From Roseibium porphyridii (lineage in GTDB: Bacteria; Pseudomonadota; Alphaproteobacteria; Rhizobiales; Stappiaceae): a DNA stretch of 64,000 nucleotides. Positions 57,273-64,000 of this stretch are shown in pieces. The notes beneath the pieces were generated by a model. It was not told where the DNA came from. It saw only the letters and a program-made list of their open reading frames with translations, and did not search any database. The DNA lies in the NCBI RefSeq assembly GCF_026191725.2, contig NZ_CP120863.1, forward strand, positions 4,196,001 through 4,260,000. Direction: 5' to 3'. Each line of letters starts with the position of its first letter. Positions within the stretch are counted from its first letter, which is position 1. The translations under genes and the position numbers were made by a program.

Positions 57273-59171
57273 CTAGCCGATCAGGGCATTGTCGGCGCGC
57301 TTTACCGCAATCACGGACGAACGCGCCAGTTTGCCCTCGCCGTCGGGGAATGGTGCAGCAGGATGCTGTATGCCGACAAATAGCGTGCGTCGGTCGGTCG
57401 ACCACGTAATGCCGGTGACTTCAGATCCATAAGGAACAGTCATGAAGCGTTCGATCTGGCCTGTAACGGGATCACCAACCAGCATCTGGTTGTTGCCCAT
57501 GCCCGCAAAATCACCCTCATTCTTGTAGTTTCCGTCAGTCTGGATCCACAAGAGACCGGAAGTATCGAACATCATGCCGTCAGGCGAGTTGAACATGTTG
57601 CCTGCATGGACATTGTCCGAACCCGCATAAGGGGTTCCAGAATGGACATCCGGATTCCCGGCCATGACATAGAGATCCCATTTGAATTTGGTATCTGCAT
57701 GATCATCGTTTTCGGGATACCAACGGACGATCTGGCCGTAATTGTTCTTCTCACGCGGATTAGGACCGTTCACCGCGGTGTCGTCACCACCGGCATTCGG
57801 TTTCACTCCTCGATTCTTATTGTTGGTCAGCGCGCAGTACGCTTCGACGGCAACTGGATTGACCGCAACCCATTCCGGACGGTCCATTGTTGTTGCCTCT
57901 ACTTTTGAAGCCGCCATGCGCGTGAAGATCGAGATTTCTTCCAGGCTCATGCCGGTCGTTTCCGGGGTCAAGGCCATCCATTCGCCAGTTCCGTCATCTG
58001 CAAACTTGGCGACGTACAGAGTACCGTTGTCCAAAAGGCCGTCTGTCGATGCGCCCGGAGTGTAGGTGCCGCTCGAGACAAACTTGTAAAGAAACTCACC
58101 TCGCTCATCATCTCCCATGTAGACGATGACCTGACCGTTGGGTGCCAGCGCGCAAGCAGCGTTTTCGTGCTTGAAACGACCAAGCGCGGACCTCTTTACG
58201 GGCGTCGATGCTGGATCAGAGGGGTCGATCTCGACGATATAGCCAGCGCGGCGTGGCTCGTTGATGTTTTTGGAGATGTCGAAACGATCATCGAACTTCT
58301 CGTAGGAATAGCGGCTTTCAGCAGCAATGCCATAACGCTTGAAGTCTTCGGGAAGCTCGATGGCCGGATCCGTGGAGCCGAAGTAACCGTTGAAGTTTTC
58401 CTCGCAGGTCAGATATGTGCCCCATGGCGTCTTGCCGGCGCCGCAATTGTTGAAGGTGCCCAGAGACCGTGTTCCTGTTGGATCTGCCTCAGTCTTCAAC
58501 AGATCATGACCGGCAGCCGGACCGGAAATCGCCATTTCCGTGTTGTGCGTGATGCGGCGGTTGAACGGGCTGTCGACAACCACGCGCCAACCATTTTCGC
58601 CCTCCTCCACTTCCATGACTGTAACGCCCTGGAAGTTTTGAAGCATACGGACATCATCAGCCGTCTGTGGGGTTCCATCTTCAGTATGCGGCAGATTTAT
58701 CTTGGGGTTCACATATTCACTGTTCACCGCGATGACCTGCTTGTCACCAACGGCAAAAAGTTCCATGCCATCCGTGTTTTCACCGAAGACCTTGTCGGCA
58801 GAACTGATCGGCACACCGGCTTCATGCGAGAAATCATGCGCGTCGGAAACGAGTTTATCGCCCCATTTCACCAAAATGTCCCATGTGTAGCCTTCCGGAA
58901 CATGAACCGTGCTGTCGGTCGCAACGCCAACCGGGCTGAATGCAAAGCGGCCAGCATCCTGCGCCCTGGCGGAAGTGGAACTCAGGAGGCTCGCTCCAGT
59001 GCCGAGGCCCATGACAGCCGCACCGGATCCGAATGCCACCAGGCCTCCGAGAAAACCACGCCGAGAAAGGCCGGATTCGACAATTTTATCGAAATCTGTC
59101 GTTTCAGAAGTGGGACGGACCATTTCGTCCCATTCGTCCCAGGAAAGATCGTCCTTGTTGATATGATCCAT
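57273..59171 (-). CDS. phoX: PhoX-family alkaline phosphatase
   Basis: A 632-residue Tat-exported phosphatase (DUF839/PhoX). The twin-arginine signal is SGLSRRGFLGGLVAFGSGAAVMG (about residues 34-56), so it is folded with its metals in the cytoplasm before export. Parts of the PhoX beta-propeller can be seen: VNSEYVNPKINL, NNCGAGKTPWGTYLTCEENFNGYF with the conserved cysteine and Fe/Ca ligands, RAGYIVEIDPSDP, FKHENAACAL and SPDGMMFDTSGLLWIQTDG. The enzyme frees phosphate from organic esters using Ca2+ and Fe3+. GGAGAG precedes the ATG at 59171. A three-repeat Pho box lies about 70 bp upstream. Confidence 0.92.
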   Translation of the reverse strand: MDHINKDDLSWDEWDEMVRPTSETTDFDKIVESGLSRRGFLGGLVAFGSGAAVMGLGTGASLLSSTSARAQDAGRFAFSPVGVATDSTVHVPEGYTWDILVKWGDKLVSDAHDFSHEAGVPISSADKVFGENTDGMELFAVGDKQVIAVNSEYVNPKINLPHTEDGTPQTADDVRMLQNFQGVTVMEVEEGENGWRVVVDSPFNRRITHNTEMAISGPAAGHDLLKTEADPTGTRSLGTFNNCGAGKTPWGTYLTCEENFNGYFGSTDPAIELPEDFKRYGIAAESRYSYEKFDDRFDISKNINEPRRAGYIVEIDPSDPASTPVKRSALGRFKHENAACALAPNGQVIVYMGDDERGEFLYKFVSSGTYTPGASTDGLLDNGTLYVAKFADDGTGEWMALTPETTGMSLEEISIFTRMAASKVEATTMDRPEWVAVNPVAVEAYCALTNNKNRGVKPNAGGDDTAVNGPNPREKNNYGQIVRWYPENDDHADTKFKWDLYVMAGNPDVHSGTPYAGSDNVHAGNMFNSPDGMMFDTSGLLWIQTDGNYKNEGDFAGMGNNQMLVGDPVTGQIERFMTVPYGSEVTGITWSTDRRTLFVGIQHPAAPFPDGEGKLARSSVIAVKRADNALIG

Positions 59172-59239
59172 AGTGGCTCTCCATCGGATGGCTGAGGTGA
59201 ATCGCATTGTTGCGCACACCACGCATTAAATGGGTCCAC

Positions 59240-59268
59240 GTGACAGAGCGATGACGGGTAGATGACAG
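59240..59268 (-). promoter_or_regulatory. Pho box (three direct repeats) upstream of phoX
   Basis: Read on the minus strand there are three 7-base repeats, CTGTCAT, CCGTCAT and CTGTCAC, each separated by 4 bases (CTAC and CGCT). This is the 11-base period of PhoB binding sites. It ends 69 bp before the phoX-like start, so phosphate starvation control through PhoB-PhoR is well supported. Confidence 0.9.
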
Positions 59269-59387
59269 ATGGATTAAAACGCAGAACTGGATATGAAGGA
59301 TTGAAGGCAATTACACTTCAAGACTCTGATAAATAGCGTGAAATTTCTTCACTCACGCCATTGACGCAATGCAGCAGATTGTTTTTT

Positions 59388-59885
59388 CTAACGACGGGGC
59401 CTGTTCAAACGGGCGGCTTTTTCAATGACATCGGGATCCGGCAAGTCTCCCAGCAGATAACGTGGACCCCGGCCATGACGGGACGCGGCGTCGCCAGCAT
59501 TATAAAGCTGGCAGGACTTCATCGACAGACACCCGCATCCGATACACGCATCTAACTTGTCCCTTAATGTCGTCATGCGCTCAATCCGATCATCCAGATG
59601 CCGGCGAAAGTCCCTTCCGATGCGGGTCCAGTCTGCCTTTGTTGGCGCTCTACCCTCTGGTAGCTGTTTCAGCTGTCCGGCGATTTCTCCAATTGAAAAC
59701 CCGAATTCCTGTGCAACCAGAACAAAAGACAGTCTTCGGATATCCGCGCGCAGGAATCGCCTTTGACCGCCTTCGTTTCTCACGGGATGCACCAGACCCT
59801 TTTCCTCGTAAAAACGGATCGCCGACACTGAAAGACCGGTTCTGCTCGCCAGTTCACCAATACTGAGAAGATCACTCCCTCGCAT
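59388..59885 (-). CDS. soxR: Redox-sensitive MerR-family activator SoxR
   Basis: A 165-residue regulator. The MerR winged helix is LLSIGELASRTGLSVSAIRFYEEKGLVHPVRNEGGQRRF (about residues 6-44). A dimerisation helix follows, and the [2Fe-2S] cluster motif CIGCGCLSMKSC (about residues 115-126) is exactly that of SoxR. Oxidation of the cluster by redox-cycling compounds activates the target promoter. The start may be the ATG at 59885 or TTG at 59897. A near-perfect SoxR operator lies just upstream, between this gene and the divergent VOC gene. Confidence 0.94.
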   Translation of the reverse strand: MRGSDLLSIGELASRTGLSVSAIRFYEEKGLVHPVRNEGGQRRFLRADIRRLSFVLVAQEFGFSIGEIAGQLKQLPEGRAPTKADWTRIGRDFRRHLDDRIERMTTLRDKLDACIGCGCLSMKSCQLYNAGDAASRHGRGPRYLLGDLPDPDVIEKAARLNRPRR

Positions 59886-59919
59886 AACCCTATTCAATTT
59901 TTTCCCTTTTCCCTCTTGA

Positions 59920-59937
59920 CCTCAACTTAACTTGAGG
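59920..59937. promoter_or_regulatory. SoxR operator
   Basis: CCTCAACTTAACTTGAGG differs by one base from the SoxR consensus CCTCAAGTTAACTTGAGG. It is an 18-bp palindrome between soxR and the divergent VOC gene, placed so that both can be controlled from it. CTTGAC just upstream could serve as the -35 element of a MerR-type promoter with long spacing. Confidence 0.92.
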
Positions 59938-59984
59938 AATTATCTCCAGTGTCCCGATCAAGTCAATCTGAGAAAGGACACCAG

Positions 59985-60374
59985 ATGAGCGCCCCCTTTT
60001 TGGAACATGTGAACGTCACCGTCAGCGACCCGGAAGCGACCGCAAAGCGGCTGGAAACGTGGTTCGGATGGAAAGTTCGCTGGAAAGGTGCAGCTAAGGA
60101 CGGTGGCACCACGTATCACATCGGCAACGAAACCAGTTATGTGGCGGCCTATACACCTGCGCACAAAACGGAAGCGGTGAAGGAAAGCAGCTATTCCCGC
60201 CACGGTGGCCTCAACCACATTGCCGTTGTGGTGGACGATCTGGACGCCACGGAAGAGCGCATAAAGGCCGGTGGTTACAAGACCCACAATCACGGTGACT
60301 ATGAACCGGGTCGCCGATTCTATTTCGACGATGATGACGGCATTGAAATTGAAGTCGTCAGCTATTCAAGCTGA
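59985..60374 (+). CDS. VOC (glyoxalase/bleomycin-resistance) family protein
   Basis: A 129-residue protein with the two beta-alpha-beta-beta-beta modules of the vicinal oxygen chelate fold. The first begins FLEHVNVTVSDPEATAKRLETWFGWKV (residues 5-31) and the second GGLNHIAVVVDDLDATEERI (about residues 76-95), with a closing GIEIEVVSYSS. Likely metal ligands are His8, His in LNHIAV and Glu in IEIEVV. AAAGGACACCAG precedes the ATG at 59985. It is divergent from soxR across the SoxR operator, so it is a direct SoxR target, probably one that handles redox-active or electrophilic compounds. Confidence 0.88.
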   Translation: MSAPFLEHVNVTVSDPEATAKRLETWFGWKVRWKGAAKDGGTTYHIGNETSYVAAYTPAHKTEAVKESSYSRHGGLNHIAVVVDDLDATEERIKAGGYKTHNHGDYEPGRRFYFDDDDGIEIEVVSYSS

Positions 60375-60386
60375 CACCCAGGACCG

Positions 60387-60414
60387 GGATCGGGCGGAAA
60401 AAGCCGCCCGATCC
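60387..60414. terminator. Hairpin between convergent VOC and HlyD-like genes
   Basis: GGATCGGGCGG (60387-60397) and CCGCCCGATCC (60404-60414) form a perfect 11-bp stem with an A-rich 6-base loop, in the 51-bp gap between convergent genes. No T run follows on either strand, but position and strength suit a shared end. Confidence 0.6.
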
Positions 60415-60425
60415 GGACCGGCAAC

Positions 60426-61667
60426 TCAGTGCCCAGACAGCACAAGTGTTCTGATCGGGTACTGAATGGCCTGACTGCGCAAAATAATTGCATGCACCAG
60501 GCCAACAGTGTCGATCACATGCAGGAAAACATACTGCGCTGTCGTCAAGTCCTTGTCTTCCAACAACCTGTCGTGATTGCTGGTATAGGCGTTCACCTCA
60601 CAACTCGCACCCGGTGGCAGCTTGTCGAGCCCGCCTTCATACAAAGGCTCCAGGATCGCAGTTACAGTCGATGTTTCCGACGCCTTGGTCGCATCCACAA
60701 GCTGGCTCCCAGTGCTGACCTGACCAGCGGCAATTTCAGACTGAACATCGGCCACGACCAGCGGGATGATGGTGAATGGAACGGCAGGACAAAACGCTTC
60801 TGCAATCATTCCCCGTTTGATCACCTGCGCCTCGACCTGTCCGAAACCGGCCACAATCCGTTCCTGCACTGAATCATGAGGAATGAGTATCCCTGCCGGG
60901 CGCATCAACGGGTTGACGATCTCGCCGGGACGCAGCACGAATTGCGTGACCATGCCGTCGACGCCGGCATATACGGTCATCTTCCCCAATTCGACTTCGG
61001 CTTCTTCAAGCTTTGCCTCTGCACTGGACAGCTTTGTGGGCAACGCAACGTTGATCTTGGTTTCAACCAGGTCCTTGTTTGCTTTCGCAGCCTCGAGTGC
61101 TCCCGTGCGGGAATCGACCGTGTTTTGAAGCTTTTCCAGGTCGCGCTCACTGACGACATTCGCATTGCGTTCAAACAATTCCTGCCGTGTATCAAGTTCG
61201 TCCTGAGCCTGTTTCAATGAAGCTTCAGCCTGGTCAACCTGTGCAGACGCGACCGCAAGTTCGCCCTCTGCGAGTGCAATTTCACCCTTGATTTCCTCAA
61301 CCTGCTGCTTCGCGGTTACGACATCAGCTTCCTGCCGACTGCTGTCCAACTTGAAGATTGGCGCTCCCGCCTTGATCTCTGTCTCAAGTTCGTTGGGAAC
61401 GAATATCTCTTCCACCCTACCGGATGCTTCCGGGAGGATGGGAATTGTGCGGAATGTGGACACCGCGCTTGTTGCCGTTGGGTGATAATAAAAAATCAGG
61501 GTGATCAATGTGATTGTGAGCATCAGGCACGTCACAATGCCGAACCTAAGCTCATACCAGACCGAATAGAGTGTGATTTCGTGACCAATTCGTTTGCCCT
61601 GTACGTATCTGCGAAACAAATAGTCAGGAAGAATTGTGATCATTGCACTGAAAAGCGTCTCGAACAT
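60426..61667 (-). CDS. HlyD-family membrane fusion protein (YibH/YiaV type)
   Basis: A 413-residue adaptor protein. One N-terminal membrane helix (IVTCLMLTITLITLIFYY, about residues 49-66) is followed by a periplasmic biotinyl-lipoyl-like domain. Then comes a long coiled-coil (about residues 115-225, with EVEEIKGEIALAEGELAVASAQVDQAEASLKQAQDEL-type heptads), and a beta-barrel region that begins VYAGVDGMVTQFVLRPGEIV. It resembles the YibH/YiaV type that works without an adjacent ABC or RND pump. Its start overlaps the upstream stop (TAATG), so it is coupled to the small membrane protein gene. The cargo is unknown. Confidence 0.85.
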   Translation of the reverse strand: MFETLFSAMITILPDYLFRRYVQGKRIGHEITLYSVWYELRFGIVTCLMLTITLITLIFYYHPTATSAVSTFRTIPILPEASGRVEEIFVPNELETEIKAGAPIFKLDSSRQEADVVTAKQQVEEIKGEIALAEGELAVASAQVDQAEASLKQAQDELDTRQELFERNANVVSERDLEKLQNTVDSRTGALEAAKANKDLVETKINVALPTKLSSAEAKLEEAEVELGKMTVYAGVDGMVTQFVLRPGEIVNPLMRPAGILIPHDSVQERIVAGFGQVEAQVIKRGMIAEAFCPAVPFTIIPLVVADVQSEIAAGQVSTGSQLVDATKASETSTVTAILEPLYEGGLDKLPPGASCEVNAYTSNHDRLLEDKDLTTAQYVFLHVIDTVGLVHAIILRSQAIQYPIRTLVLSGH

Positions 61668-62179
61668 TATGTGTCCTCCCGCTTTTCAGCCTGAACCACC
61701 GGAGCTTCACCAACTGCTTGTGTTGCCGCTACCGATCCGGGATCTTCTGCCGGTTGAGAAGGCAGCGCCTCGGACGCAGCAGCTCCTTCAGGAGAGCCCT
61801 CATTCGCCTGCGCGGGCTCACAGGCATCATCCCCAGAACGATTTGCGAGTTTGCTCATCGAGTTGGCTATCGATTCCAAGGGTGACATGAAATCCGGCAG
61901 TTGCACGAATGCCAGAACGAGTGCTGCGACCCAGAAAATCTGGTTATGGGTGAACAGTGCCAACAACCCAAGCACAGCAACAAGTTCGAATTGAATGCGG
62001 CCATGCTTGTGTGCCAGGCGTTCAGGCAATGAATGCAAATACAGGTAAAACGTGCCAAGGAGCACGACGATGACGATCAGTCCGATGAGGACACTCGTCA
62101 TCATCTGGTCGCTACCGTCGGCAGCTGGAATAAAATAAGGTAGATGATGGGGCGCTAATTCATGCGCGTTTTCGGCCAT
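61667..62179 (-). CDS. Small inner-membrane protein, YiaW/DUF3302-like layout
   Basis: A 170-residue protein with two or three membrane helices: MMTSVLIGLIVIVVLLGTFYLYLHSLP (about residues 26-52) and FELVAVLGLLALFTHNQIFWVAALVLAFVQL (about residues 64-94). An acidic, Ala/Pro-rich tail is probably disordered. Its layout and its pairing with a HlyD-like gene match the E. coli yiaW-yiaV pair (DUF3302), although sequence similarity is too weak for me to be sure. GGGAGAAACC precedes the ATG. Overlap with the HlyD gene supports a common complex. Confidence 0.65.
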   Translation of the reverse strand: MAENAHELAPHHLPYFIPAADGSDQMMTSVLIGLIVIVVLLGTFYLYLHSLPERLAHKHGRIQFELVAVLGLLALFTHNQIFWVAALVLAFVQLPDFMSPLESIANSMSKLANRSGDDACEPAQANEGSPEGAAASEALPSQPAEDPGSVAATQAVGEAPVVQAEKREDT

Positions 62180-62368
62180 TGGTTTCTCCCGTGCGTACCA
62201 GGGCGCCGGGAAAAATCCGGCAACGCTGCGTCACATTAAAAAGGAAACTGAACCGGCCGTGTTAAAAAAAACAAGTCAACTGAAGATCTTGCAGTGGAAA
62301 GCTGCAACATGGCCCGCTTCCACCGGTCAGGTCATTGGCAGGATTGTAAAGATTGACAGGTCTGTACC
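62180..62368. other. Gap between the HlyD-pair promoter and the SDR gene end
   Basis: About 190 bp without a gene. It includes a small inverted repeat, TTGCAG/CTGCAA at 62289-62307, that could end SDR transcription weakly. Nothing else is recognised. Confidence 0.35.
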
Positions 62369-63136
62369 CTAACGCGGCGCCATACGGATAGCACCATCCA
62401 GACGAATGGTCTCGCCATTGAGCATGTCATTCTCGCAGATTGATTTCACAAGCTGGGCGTATTCCGACGCCTTGCCGAGCCGCGAAGGAAACGGCACTTG
62501 CTGGCCTAAGCTGTCCTGAACCTCCTGAGATAGACCGAGGAGCATAGGCGTTTCAAATATCCCGGGAGCGATAGTCATCACACGAATGCCGGACTTTGAC
62601 AGATCGCGCGCCACAGGGAGCGTCATGCCTGCGACACCGGCTTTCGACGCGGCATAGGCAACCTGACCTATCTGACCGTCAAAAGCGGCAACCGAAGCAG
62701 TAGAAACAATCACGCCGCGGCCACCATCAGGTGTCACGGGCTCAAGATCTGCCATCCCGGTGGCCGCCAGAGACAAACAGCGGAAAGAACCGATCAGATT
62801 GACGCCCACCACCTTTTCAAACATGTCGATGGGGTGCGGCTCACCGCGAGACGTGGTCTTGGCAACAGGGGCAATACCGGCGCAATTGACAAGTATGCGT
62901 TCCTGCCCGTGTGCAGCACGGGCCGTGTTAAATCCCTGTTCCACACTCGCCTGATCCGTCACATCGACGCTAACGAACAAGCCGCCAACGTCCGCGGCCA
63001 TATCCTCGCCCTGCTCGGAGTTGCGATCGAAGAGGGTTACTTTGACGCCTTCAGCTGCAAGCATGCGCGCCGTCGCCGCACCGAGCCCGGATGCACCACC
63101 AGTAACAATGGCAGCCAGTGAGGAATCCAATTTCAC
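62369..63136 (-). CDS. SDR-family dehydrogenase, 3-hydroxyacyl-CoA dehydrogenase type 2-like
   Basis: A 255-residue SDR. I place the start at GTG 63136, which follows AGGGAGAGCGAT and gives the usual short N-terminus before AAIVTGGASGLGAATARML (about residues 8-26). Further marks are LFDRNSEQGED, LVNCAGIAP, catalytic Ser in VIVSTASVAAF and Tyr/Lys in VAYAASKAGVAGM. The IFETPMLLGLSQEVQDSLGQQVPFPSRLGKASEYAQLV end is that of HSD10-type 3-hydroxyacyl-CoA dehydrogenases. It therefore probably acts in beta-oxidation of fatty or branched acyl-CoAs. Two palindromes lie in its promoter region. Confidence 0.88.
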   Translation of the reverse strand: MKLDSSLAAIVTGGASGLGAATARMLAAEGVKVTLFDRNSEQGEDMAADVGGLFVSVDVTDQASVEQGFNTARAAHGQERILVNCAGIAPVAKTTSRGEPHPIDMFEKVVGVNLIGSFRCLSLAATGMADLEPVTPDGGRGVIVSTASVAAFDGQIGQVAYAASKAGVAGMTLPVARDLSKSGIRVMTIAPGIFETPMLLGLSQEVQDSLGQQVPFPSRLGKASEYAQLVKSICENDMLNGETIRLDGAIRMAPR

Positions 63137-63156
63137 ATCGCTCTCCCTGAACACAT

Positions 63157-63178
63157 AATTCATTGAAATCAATGAATT
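63157..63178. promoter_or_regulatory. Palindrome 1 in the SDR leader
   Basis: AATTCATTGA-AA-TCAATGAATT is a perfect 10-bp inverted repeat with a 2-base centre, 20 bp before the SDR start. It lies downstream of the likely -35 element and so could be an operator that blocks transcription. Confidence 0.6.
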
Positions 63179-63189
63179 TAATTCTCTCT

Positions 63190-63207
63190 ATTGACGATAT
63201 AGTCAAT
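63190..63207. promoter_or_regulatory. Palindrome 2 and probable promoter of the SDR gene
   Basis: ATTGAC-GATATA-GTCAAT is an inverted repeat with 6-bp arms. Read on the minus strand it supplies TTGACT as a -35 element, followed after about 17 bases by an AATTAA-like -10. A TetR- or MarR-type repressor site overlapping the promoter is plausible; the protein is not identified in the window. Confidence 0.55.
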
Positions 63208-63294
63208 TTACGCGCCAAAGTGACCGAGAAATGCCCTGCGGTCAAGCTTTCCGAGGAAAACAGTGTGAAGGAGGTTGTAAAGTTGCGCTCTGGT

Positions 63295-64000
63295 TCACCG
63301 CGCCAAGACAACGAGATCCAACGGCTTCAGGACGCCTGATACGACCGTTTCACAACGGATTTCGACATCCGGACCCAGATACCCCTGGCTTTGCGCCAGT
63401 TCCCAAGTGCTTTTGTCCGTCAGCGCCTTTGTCAATTGCGCCTTGTTGGCGTCTTCCATTTTTGCAGCACGGTTGACGGCATCGCCGATAACGGTGAATT
63501 CCAGCCGGTTCTTTGAGCCGATGACACCGACCGTTACCGGTCCTGCAGCAACCGCCGTTCCAATCGTCAAAGTTCCCGGCCAGCCGGCCAAGCGGAAGCG
63601 CTGTTGATCCGACCTGACGCTTTCCACGAGCGTGGTCGCAGCTTCAAGTGCATCGGCGGCAAAACTCTCCGAAGGTTGAACCGCTCCAAAGGTCGCCAGA
63701 ATGCCGTCACCCAGGAACTTGTCGACCCGACCACCGGCCTGATTGATCACTTCAACCGCCAGGTTCTGATATTCGGCAAGCACCTTCAGAACGACTTCAG
63801 GAGGAAGCGACGAGGACACTGAGGTAAACCCGCGAATATCCGCATAAAGGATGGCTGCCTCACGCAGGTTGCCTTCACCTGCCTGAAGTTCGGTATTGGC
63901 ATCGGTAATAGACGCAGCAACTTCTGGCGCGAAGAAGCGCCGTAAGTCCATGGCCGCAGCATGATCGCGCGTTGCTTCGAAAAGCATTGAGCGTCCCCGA
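63295..64000 (-). CDS. Class III adenylate/guanylate cyclase, catalytic C-terminus (partial)
   Basis: At least 230 residues, and the frame stays open to the window end. The catalytic domain runs from EAAILYADIRGFTSVSSSLPPEVVLKVLAEYQNLAVEVINQAGGRVDKFLGDGILATFG (about residues 43-102 counted from the ATG at 63987). Two metal-binding aspartates are in YADIRGF and FLGDGIL, and the transition-state residues lie in EFTVIGDAVNRAAKM. Most such proteins have an N-terminal sensor or membrane part, and the sequence before residue 20 (RDHAAAMDLRRFFAPEVAASI) looks like the usual linker, so the gene probably begins beyond the window. It would make cAMP; the input signal is unknown. Confidence 0.88.
   Translation of the reverse strand, partial: RGRSMLFEATRDHAAAMDLRRFFAPEVAASITDANTELQAGEGNLREAAILYADIRGFTSVSSSLPPEVVLKVLAEYQNLAVEVINQAGGRVDKFLGDGILATFGAVQPSESFAADALEAATTLVESVRSDQQRFRLAGWPGTLTIGTAVAAGPVTVGVIGSKNRLEFTVIGDAVNRAAKMEDANKAQLTKALTDKSTWELAQSQGYLGPDVEIRCETVVSGVLKPLDLVVLAR

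Overview
The window reads as ordinary chromosomal DNA of a marine, metabolically versatile alphaproteobacterium. This is inference, from the density of TRAP, tripartite tricarboxylate (TTT) and ABC uptake systems, PQQ-dehydrogenase accessory genes, a stand-alone gatB, DUF930, DUF2147 and DUF6455 proteins, and SoxR- and PhoB-type sites. A Roseibium/Labrenzia-like member of the Hyphomicrobiales would fit, but no rRNA or other taxonomic marker is present. I see no phage, insertion sequence or CRISPR array.

Layout. (1) 1-4.0 kb: accessory genes of a PQQ-dependent alcohol dehydrogenase system: a beta-propeller protein and an ABC-type binding protein on the minus strand, and a PedF-like cytochrome c plus a second binding protein on the plus strand. 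(2) 4.2-7.8 kb: a NosR/NirI-type flavo-iron-sulfur membrane protein, its ApbE/NosX flavin transferase and a divergent cytochrome c around one FNR-type box, with no reductase gene in view. (3) 7.9-8.6 kb: a 1-Cys peroxiredoxin. (4) 8.9-25.4 kb: the most unusual part. A long, tightly packed minus-strand operon plus one divergent gene encodes a sugar-type ABC importer, a LacI regulator, five NTF2/SnoaL-fold proteins, a HisD-family dehydrogenase, a GST, an SDR, a bicupin, a MetE-like zinc protein, a hydrolase and an RraA-like aldolase. Three near-identical palindromes (TTTTGCAT-N4-ATGCAAAA type) in its control regions are probably the LacI operators. I cannot assign a substrate. (5) 25.6-29.6 kb: a D-2-hydroxyacid dehydrogenase with a TTT transporter whose TctA and TctB parts are fused. 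(6) 29.8-33.7 kb: a TRAP transporter with a divergent GntR-type regulator. (7) 33.8-43.1 kb: an oxidative sugar-acid pathway resembling non-phosphorylative L-fucose catabolism (ribose-type ABC importer, aldo/keto reductase, lactonase, enolase-superfamily dehydratase, SDR, zinc alcohol dehydrogenase) with a divergent AraC regulator. (8) 43.1-52.5 kb: tRNA-Ser(GCU), small envelope proteins, hydrolases, a GST, a GNAT, an ArnT-like glycosyltransferase, LysE, GFA and GatB. (9) 52.7-55.4 kb: a FliK-like and FlhB-C-like pair. (10) 55.6-64 kb: small proteins including a YjhX-family protein, a Tat-exported PhoX phosphatase with a three-repeat Pho box, SoxR with its operator and a VOC target gene, a HlyD/YiaW-like pair, an SDR behind two palindromes, and the catalytic end of a class III nucleotide cyclase.

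A recurring regulatory theme is that all four transporter operons carry a strong hairpin immediately after the substrate-binding-protein gene and before the next transporter gene. This probably allows the binding protein to be made in excess over the membrane subunits.
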